DNA of 64,000 nt, taken from contig NC_133332.1 in the NCBI RefSeq assembly GCF_042186555.1, positions 238,717,015 to 238,781,014 of the forward strand, in the 5' to 3' direction. The position numbers were made by a program, and so were the translations under genes. Position 1 is the first letter of the stretch. Each line of letters opens with the position of its first letter. Shown one piece after another: positions 57,409 to 64,000 of the stretch. The stretch comes from Aquarana catesbeiana (Eukaryota; Chordata; Amphibia; Anura; Ranidae). Under the pieces are notes generated by a model. That model did no database searches. It was not told the origin of the DNA and saw nothing but the letters and a program-made list of their open reading frames with translations.

Positions 57409-58223
57409 TTAGAATCTGAAGAAATCTCTGTGCACAAAGGACAAGGCCAAAACACAATATTGGATGCCCGTGATCTTTGGGCCTTCAGACAGTATTACAT
57501 TAAAAACAGGCATGGTTTTGTGATAGATATCGCTGCATGGACTCAGGAATACTTCCAAAAATCACTGTCTGTGAACATAGTTCGCTATGCCATCCAAAAA
57601 TGCGTAAAGCTCTATCATGCAAAGAAGAAGCCATATCTGAACATGAGCCAGAAATGCCACCATCTTCTCTGGGCCAAAGCTCATTCAAAATGGTCTGTTG
57701 CAAAGTGGAAAACTGTTCTGTGGTCAGACAAATTGAAATTTGACATTCTTTTTCGCAACCATGGGTGCCGAGTCCTCCAGACTAACGAGGAGAGGGACCT
57801 TCCAGCTTGTTATCAGTGGTCAGTTCAAAAGCCTGCATCTGGTGGTATGGGGGCGCATTCATGCGTATAGAATGGGCAGCTTGTACATCTGGAAAGGCAC
57901 CATCAATGCTCAAGGATACTGTATATCCGTGTTTTAGAGCAGTATATGGTCAGGCAAGAATGTGACTACAGTCCTCTCCAAAAACTCCAGCAACTGGTCT
58001 CCTCAGTTCCCAGACGCTTAAAGAGTGTTGGTAAATGAAGAGGGGATGCTACACTGTGGGAAACATGGCCATATCCCAGCTTTTTTGAGACGTATTGCTG
58101 CCACCAATTTCAAATTTTCTCAGTTTAAACATTTGATATGTTTTCTATTTTCTATTGAGAACAAAATATGGGTTTATGAGATTTGCAAATCATTGCATTC
58201 TGTTTTTATGTAGATTTTACACA

Positions 58224-58457
58224 GGCAGAGGGTAAAGTGTCAGCAAAGGACTCTGCAGCTGCTGTATTTGAGACTTGAAGGTTCCGTATCAGGGTGCCGG
58301 AAGTATAGAGATAGCTGCATTCCCAATGCTTGGTAAAAATATAAATAGGAAAATAAAAGTGATTGATATATAAAAGTCCAATGAGACACATCAATGGACT
58401 TAACTCCTTAGAAGGCAGCAGCAAAAGTTTTAAAATTCATGGAGTTCTGCTTGAAGG
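58224..58457. other. Unassigned spacer
   Basis: No feature was recognised between the Tc1 element and the next hAT-like element. Confidence 0.5.
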
Positions 58458-58465
58458 GTCTGTAC

Positions 58466-59465
58466 CAGTGGTGGTGTAACTATAAAGGGTGCAGGAGCAC
58501 CACCCCCTCTCTCCTGGTCCCGCTCTATCACCATAGATAGATTCATGCATCGCATGAATCTATCTATGGTTGCCGCTGACACCTCCTATTCAAGTGTCCG
58601 GCCCCTTTTCGAGTACCGGACACCTGAATTATAGTGGCGGGGGGTGTTTTTTGGAAGCACCTGATTAGAGCCATAGGCTCTAATAGGCGACCAAAAAGGT
58701 GAACAGCGGGCGCAATGCTGTGCATTCACTGTTCACTCAGCTGTGTGTTAGCAAAGCCAAAGAATTCGCTTTGCTAACATTGAACCGCTTCTCAGCCAAT
58801 CAGGTGCTGGGGTCTGTTACTTGTCACCTGATTGGCTGAAACATCAGGTGCTGTTATTGGACGCATGATAGAGAGGACGGAATAAGACATTGAGGAGCGT
58901 GCAGGACACCGCGACTGACCCACTGAGAGACAGGTAAGTGCTGGGCGATGCACACTGGCAGCATTTGATGGAACACAGTAGCGGCAATTTATGGGCACAC
59001 TGGCAGCATTTGAGGGGGCACAGTAGCGGCAATTGATGGGCACACTGGCAGCAATTGATGGGCACGCTGGCAGCAATTGACGGGTACAGTAGCTGCGTTT
59101 GATGGCACAGTGGCTGCGCTTGATGGGCACAGTGGCTGCATTTGATGAGCACAGTGGCTGCGTTTGATGGGCACAGTGGCTGCGTTTGATGGGCACAGTG
59201 GCTGCGTTTCTTGGGCACAGTGGCTGCATTTTATGGGCACAGTGGCTGCGTTTGATGGCAGAGTGGCTGCATTTGATGGGCACAGTGGCTGAGTTTGATG
59301 GGCACAGTGGCAGCACTTGATGGGCACAGCGGCTGCGTTTGATGGGCACAGTGGCGGCAATTGATGGGCAGAGTAGCTGCGTTTGATGGCACAGTGGCTG
59401 CAATTGATGTTTTTTTTTTCAGTTTGTTTGCGCCCCCCAAATATTTTAAGCACCAGCCGCCACTG
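58466..59465. mobile_element. Non-autonomous hAT-like element, CAGTGGCGG family, copy 3
   Basis: It begins CAGTGGTGGTGTAAC and ends CACCAGCCGCCACTG. The 8-bp flanks are GTCTGTAC (58458-58465) and GTCTATAC (59466-59473), with one mismatch. Inside is a 21-22-bp minisatellite. Confidence 0.83.
58926..59405 (-). repeat. 21-22-bp minisatellite (GATGGGCACAGTGGCTGCGTTT)
   Basis: About twenty units, some with GGCAGCA in place of GGCTGCG, repeat across the right half of the hAT-like element. On the opposite strand the unit equals the array at 48718-49325. Open frames with repeated ATVPIKRSHCAH are artefacts. Confidence 0.9.
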
Positions 59466-59473
59466 GTCTATAC

Positions 59474-59868
59474 ATACTTCGCTTCAAAGAATTAAGCAAG
59501 CTTATCTCTTTCCTCTTATTTCAAAGATTAAGTATGGCCATAAACACTGTAATCTGATTGTACAATCCCAGTACAATGTCAAAAATTATACATTATAATA
59601 TGAGGACAAATCTTTACAATGCAATCAATTTTTATCAAATCAAGCAGACTTTTATGCTGCATAGTTGTTTGTACAATCCCATTTAGATTTACCATCAGAT
59701 TGTATAGTAGTGTATGGTCACCCTAAAATAACTTATTAGCCAGGTAAGACTTTTTTGTGAGTGTTTCAGGCATTTGTATGCATCGTAATTGTCACCAATG
59801 ATCAGACTGTCCTAGATGAGTTTAGCTATGCACCTAATTAATTCTACTACATAACAGTAACACATAGA
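59474..59868. other. Unassigned spacer
   Basis: No gene or repeat boundary was recognised. Confidence 0.5.
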
Positions 59869-59870
59869 CT

Positions 59871-60151
59871 TTAAAGTAGAACTATAATCAAAACTTTTTT
59901 TAAATTTTGGATAGAGTTAGGGAGGGTTAAACCCCTGTAAGGTTTATTTTTGCCATCTTTGCCCCATTAGTAAGATTTACCTTCACTTCCTGTCCCATAG
60001 CCAAAACAGGAAGTGAGAGGGAATGTCCAATGTCCCCATTGGAAGATTTCCCCTCTATTACTTTTCTGGGGACAACCCAAAATTTGGGATTTTCTTTTAC
60101 TTTCACTTTCAATGATAATGGTAAACAAGTTTTGTCTTTAGTTATACTTTA
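59871..60151. mobile_element. Short non-autonomous repeat with TTTAAAGT ends
   Basis: The left end TTAAAGTAGAACTATAATCA is inverted, with changes, at the right end (GTCTTTAGTTATACTTTA). Relatives are at 39888-40216 and, as fragments, near 3900, 38480 and 42180. It carries an inner inverted pair around AGGAAGTGA and TCACTTCCT. Confidence 0.7.
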
Positions 60152-60480
60152 CAGTTTTTTTATATATTGCTTCGTTCAGATCTGTTATGAAGTGAATTTT
60201 TGACCACAATAACCACCAATGAAAAGTTTTTTTTTTGTTTTTTTTGAAGAAATGATTTCTAGTAGATCAATAAGCTGGAATTTTTAGAGTTCATAGTTTG
60301 AAAAATACATAACAGCAAAGGGAGTCCCCTAGTGGTGGACTTTTCAGGCACATGTAGCAATCATAAAAGAGGTATACTTGGTACAAATATAATTTATTGA
60401 ATTAACATAATAAAATATGACAACAACTGTAACATCTATTGTTAGGAATGTAAATCCATCAGTATTACAATCGTGTATAT
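60152..60480. other. AT-rich sequence, possible 3' part of a retroelement
   Basis: On the minus strand an AATAAA-like signal lies near 60395, about 115 bases downstream of the hammerhead-like motif. No gene was seen. Confidence 0.4.
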
Positions 60481-60502
60481 ACAAAGTTTTGAAGCAGTAC
60501 TT

Positions 60503-60552
60503 TTTCACCGGACGCGTTTCGGAGTCAATTAAACTCCTTCCTCAGGGGTAGT
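60503..60552 (-). ncRNA. Hammerhead-ribozyme-like motif
   Basis: On the minus strand the order is CTGAGGA (60545-60539), an A, stem GGAGT and ACTCC around a seven-base loop, GAAA (60520-60517), then CGCGTC ending at 60511. This follows the hammerhead core CUGANGA - stem II - GAAA - short stem III - GUC of minimal type I forms found in Penelope-like elements. Weak points are an extra A before stem II and a C-C mismatch at the base of stem I. It may be an inactive relic or an unrelated conserved hairpin. Confidence 0.4.
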
Positions 60553-62224
60553 ATGTGCTTTAATTGGTTATTAAACACTGTATTGGCTGATTTGAATTTC
60601 CATAAAATTTGCGATTAAAAGCAGCGACAGTGACAAAGTCTGTCTGCCCAGTATGCTCTTGATTCCAATATGAACAAACATCTATGTGTTGGAGATGATG
60701 TAAACAGGTAGAAGTAGATTTTTTTTTACTCCACCAAGAGTATATATATGTTGTTCTCTTCAAAAAGAAAAGAAAAGCCCAAGAAATATGGGCGTAAACT
60801 AAATGCTTGAGGCTCCACTGAGGCCGAGAGGCAAATCCTGAAGGTGGCTCAAAAGTTGATGTTCATAGGTGTATCTATTGATAGATGACATGAGACTGAA
60901 TCGGATCAAGTAGCTGTTCAGGCCGGTAACATCCTGCAACTGCGGGATGTTCCACAAGCCTCACGTTTTTTGTTTAGCTTAATCTGAGCAGAAGTGGCAC
61001 CACCAGCTTCTTCAAGGCTCTCACTGATCTCTTCAAGTTCTCTGGGCAAGTCAGCTCTCTGTTTCTCAATTTTGGCACGAGCAGCACGCTCAGCTTCTAT
61101 CTCTTCCTCAAGTTCTTCAATACGGGCCTAAGAAGGGACTTTCAGTTATTATATGCAGTTTTAATGATTATTAGAAGCAATATGTCTGCATTTTAGCTCT
61201 GTAATCTTATCTGGAGCTCCTTGATCTTCTTCTGCAGCTGAGATCCCAGGGATTGCTCATCTTCAATCCTACTTTGCAGCTGGCTTATTTCAAAGTATTT
61301 CCTGTGTTGGCAAAATAAGTAGTTGTTTGTGACATATTTTAAAACTACAGCAATTTTTTTTTAAATCTTACTAACCTCTTGAGTTTTTCCTCGGCTTGCT
61401 GTTTTTCATTTTCCAGATCCATGACTGTTTCCTGAATTAGTTTTAGGTCACCTTCAAGCTTCCTCCTAGCTCTCTCAAGATCAAGACGAAGTTTTTTTTC
61501 GTGCTCCAAAGAGCCTTCCAGCTGATGGGTAAAGAAATAAAATAAATATTTACAGTTTATTGAATATGTCTGCAGTTCAGTTATACAGCAAAAATCAAGT
61601 ACAAATTAAACTAAAAGTACTTACATCATCCACTTGTTGTGCAAACTTGGTTTTTGCTTTAGTAAGGGAGCTGACTTTATCCTCCTCTGTTTGTAGATCA
61701 TCAAGAGTTTGTTGATGAGCCTCTTGGAGAGCTTTTTTCTCCTTTGAGAGCTTAGAGATGTTGTCTTCCAGAGTTGCCAGTTCTTCTGTAAGGTTTTTTA
61801 CCTAAGAATAGTGAAAACATTCAAAATACGTCTACTGTGCAATTTAGAAACATGGCATTTAAGGCATATTATAATGTGCCCAACCTTGTTTTCTGTTGCA
61901 TGTTTCTCTTTCTCAACTTTGGCCAATGTCAGCTCTAAGTCATTAATGTCCTTCTTCAGTTCAGAGGATTCATCCTCCAATTTCATCTTCTTGGCTGTCA
62001 GCTCTGCATTGCTTTCCTCCTCATCTTCAAGCCTTTCTGTGATCTCTTTGATTCTGGCTTCCAGTTGAATTTTGTTCTTAATGAGGCCATCACATCTTTC
62101 CTCTGCATCAGTTAAGCTCTCCCCTTCCTACATGCAAACGATGTAAAGTAATTTTAAGTGTTAAGACAACATTTTATAACGACTACATTGTATAACATCT
62201 CCGTGTATCTTTTAAGCATTTTAC

Positions 62225-62480
62225 CGACTGCACTTGAAACTGGAGGTCATTCTTTTCCTGCAGAAGGGCAACCATCTTCTCTTCCAGCTCTTTCCATTTC
62301 ACTTCTGATTTAGCCAGTGCTTCCTTTGTCTTTGCAAACTCTTCCTTCATATTAGCCATCTCCTTCTCAGTCTCAGCACTCTTCAGGAGAGGCTTAATCT
62401 TAAAGTACAGTTTGATCCATGGCCACTGCTTGACATTCATGAATGATCTCACATTGTACTGGATGGTGTAGATCGCTTTC
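62225..62480 (-). pseudogene. MYH exon g: head-rod junction and start of S2
   Basis: This 256-bp exon encodes IYTIQYNVRSFMNVKQWPW, KLYFKIKPLLKSAETEKE and the first coiled-coil heptads to NDLQFQVQS. The junction proline is kept. The frame is open with ordinary splice sites. Confidence 0.9.
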
Positions 62481-62974
62481 CTTTTTTAAAGAATGTATAA
62501 TAGTAATAGGCTTGTTCAGATAGGTCACACAGCCTATTATGGGGTTATAAAATAGTAAAACACAATAGCAATGCTAAACTGTTTATCTGTATCTTGCTGC
62601 ATGTACACAGTTTTGCATAAATGTAAATTAATAGATTGAATTTAGGGTTATAAAACTATTTTATCTTAGCTATAGGTATATTTAAATAAAATGTAAGCAA
62701 ATGTGTTGTTTAATTCCTAGATCAGAGGCAGTGTGTTACACCATGCAGTGTCATCAATACCTTCTATCCATCATCCTCTTGAATTCTACTCTCATCAAGA
62801 AGCCTCTGCACAGAGCCTGAGTGCGAATGATCAGCTGGGCCAACTTATCATCTCTCATTTCTTCCAGAGTACCCAAGAGACCAGCTTTGAAGAACACCTG
62901 TGGGAAAATAAAGCTCATTCAAACCAACTTTAAAAAGCTAGATTAATTCATCCACCCACAAGACTGTTTTATAC

Positions 62975-63098
62975 CTTAGTATGCCCAAACTTACACTGGG
63001 TGTGGTCCACATCAATTGAGCCAAGAAGTTTTTCAGAAGCCTTCTTACTGTCAATGAATTGTCCATCTGGAATTGCACTAGCATTCAGGACCTTTTAC
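62975..63098 (-). pseudogene. MYH exon e, with in-frame stop
   Basis: This 124-bp exon encodes KVLNASAIPDGQFIDSKKAS and SEKLLGSIDVDHTQ. The codon joined across the splice is TGG (usual R), and the next is TAA (usual Y). No alternative nearby acceptor removes the stop. The normal-looking acceptor and the donor (AAG then GTAT) are intact. Confidence 0.85.
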
Positions 63099-63727
63099 CT
63101 GAAGTTGGCCAAGTAGAGTTCAAATATTAGTTTGGCCAAATTTTATAAAAATGCTGGAACAGTTTGGAATTAAAAAAGAGAAAGTAAGCAAAATGCTTAC
63201 CATTGTTTGAAATCACCATAGAGGATTCTGCTAGGGAAGCCCTTTCGGCAGATTCTGATACCCTCCAGCACACCGTTACACCTCAGCTGGTGGATGATCA
63301 GATGATTCTCCATGGTACCTCTCAGAGAGTGACACACATAATTCAAAACAAGGATCCACTTTTAAACTACATCTTACACTATATTATAACTCTCAGTTAC
63401 CTGGAGTTTTTGTCTCATTGGGGATCAGACAATGTACAAAGTGAGGGTGAGTACTCTTCAGATTGGTCATCAGCTTGTTCAGATTTTCCTGTGGAAGATT
63501 GCATTTAGAATAATTGTCACTGCCTTAAAAAGTTCTAGAAAAAGCAATTGTTTCTATTTAAACCACTTACTCTGAACAGGACAGATACTGTCTGAAAAGA
63601 GGAACCCTTCTTTTTCTTTCCACCCTTTCCACCAGAGTCACCTGAAAAAGAATGTAAATGTTTAAATCTATTCCATAAAGTGTCTGAAAATTGCAGTGTT
63701 ACATTATATTTTCAATGGATTACTTAC

Positions 63728-64000
63728 CCTCAACACCTGCGTAGGAAGAGTAAAGTAAGGACAATAGCTTCACTGAAGATTTCTTGTAGAGGCCGATAAC
63801 AGTCTTATTCAGTAGGTCCTTGTTCTTGTCAAGCCAGCCACTGATGTTGTAATCCACAGTGCCAGCATAATGCACCAGAGAGAAGTGAGCTTCCGTTTTT
63901 CCCTTGCCAGGCTTGGGCTTCTCGAAGTTCTTACACTTGCCCAGATGTTGATCATAGAGCTTATTCTTGAAGGAAGTGTCATTAGCCTTGGGGAACATGC
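63728..64000 (-). pseudogene. MYH exon a: motor domain, before loop 2
   Basis: It reads FPKANDTSFKNKLYDQHLG and EAHFSLVHYAGTVDYNI through to the codon split at GVEG, with donor GTAAGTA at 63727. It is fully open, and its start lies beyond the window edge. Confidence 0.88.

Larger units (their letters stand above)
56241..58065 (+). pseudogene. Tc1-type transposase, interrupted twice and internally deleted
   Basis: The start is near 56238 (ATGGGCAGAGG). The first helix-turn-helix part runs until TTTAAATA at 56338, with a stop. After the two MITEs it resumes at ESEEISVHKGQGQ (57413), then RDLWAFRQYYIKNRHG, WTQEYFQKSLSVN, YHAKKKPYLNM, KWKTVLWSDKLKFDILF (containing a catalytic-D region) and RVLQTNEERDLPACY. 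From about 57945 to 57985 the sequence jumps to the C-terminal end (LQQLVSSVP, RLKSVGK), so the part with the later catalytic residues is deleted. It is inactive. Confidence 0.85.
55874..58223 (+). mobile_element. Tc1/mariner transposon carrying two nested MITEs
   Basis: The left terminal repeat begins CAACCCCCATTCCAAAATCA after TA at 55872-55873. The right one, with shared blocks such as AAACATTTGATATGTTTTCT and GATTTGCAAATCATTGCATT, runs to about 58223 but lacks its outermost 35 bp. Two palindromic elements (56339-57029 and 57070-57408) lie within the transposase gene. Without them the element is about 1.3 kb. Confidence 0.87.
60957..64000 (-). pseudogene. Sarcomeric myosin heavy chain (MYH family), partial, probably a pseudogene
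   Basis: Muscle myosin heavy chain is the ATP-driven motor and rod of the thick filament. Exons on the minus strand, in order: 64000-63728 (runs off the window), 63643-63571, 63488-63401, 63318-63201, 63098-62975, 62897-62761, 62480-62225, 62127-61885, 61801-61625, 61521-61376, 61301-61211, 61127-60957. Lengths of 124, 137, 256, 243, 177, 146 and 91 match the family's exon plan. Seen are HYAGTVDYNISGWLDKNKD, the lysine-rich loop 2 (GGKGGKKKKGSS), both reactive cysteines (LRCNGVLEGIRICRKGFP), the light-chain-binding helix, KPLLKSAETEKE at the head-rod junction, and rod heptads. Defects: a TAA at 63097-63095, an R-to-H change in HFVRC, donor AT instead of GT after 61211, and homology ending about 171 bases into a large rod exon. 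Intron retention excludes a processed copy. The paralogue cannot be assigned. Confidence 0.85.

Noticed and set aside
58792..59453. Minus-strand open frame rich in C, H and P that looks like zinc fingers
   Set aside because: The repeat period is 21-22 bp, and cysteine/histidine spacing does not follow any zinc-finger rule.

Overview
The window is eukaryotic nuclear DNA from a vertebrate, most likely a frog (Anura, probably a ranid). The evidence is a spliced sarcomeric myosin heavy chain locus at the right edge, plus a dense, nested mix of Tc1/mariner, hAT, piggyBac-like and Harbinger-like DNA transposons, L1-type LINEs and a Ty3/Gypsy chromovirus fragment. The species is inferred from repeat style, not proven. 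No operons, CRISPR arrays, rRNA genes or convincing tRNA genes were seen.

Layout. 1-4.2 kb: a Tc1/mariner relic split by a MITE, a second complete MITE, inverted repeats and AT-rich DNA. 4.26-6.6 kb: a large fold-back non-autonomous hAT element. 6.76-16.56 kb: a Tc1/mariner element split by an 8.2-kb coding hAT transposon (7903-16113) with 8-bp target duplications. That hAT holds 45-bp tandem repeats, a BED-finger transposase with frameshifts, 142-bp tandem repeats and a further nested element. 16.6-17.1 kb: a polypyrimidine tract. 17.47-22.69 kb: a decayed L1-like LINE, cut at its 3' end by a minus-strand Ty3/Gypsy chromovirus fragment (LTR 22688-23322, integrase and chromodomain to about 24505). 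25.716-31.969 kb: a near full-length L1-like LINE with an 18-bp target duplication. 32-60 kb: mostly non-autonomous DNA transposons, palindromes, minisatellites and Tc1 remnants. 60.96-64.0 kb, minus strand: eleven or more exons of a sarcomeric myosin heavy chain gene that looks like a pseudogene.

No host gene appears intact. The myosin copy keeps introns and family-typical exon sizes, but it has an in-frame stop, one AT instead of GT splice donor, and loses homology part-way through a large rod exon. The LINE and hAT proteins all carry frameshifts or stops, so nothing here is clearly autonomous today, though the 25.7-kb LINE is close.

The points most worth a second look are: the coding hAT and its fold-back derivative side by side; the order of nested insertions; a 45-bp flank copy joined to a perfect 16-bp hairpin inside the older LINE; two hammerhead-ribozyme-like motifs; a TTAA element sitting in a perfect 16-bp palindromic site; and the myosin pseudogene.
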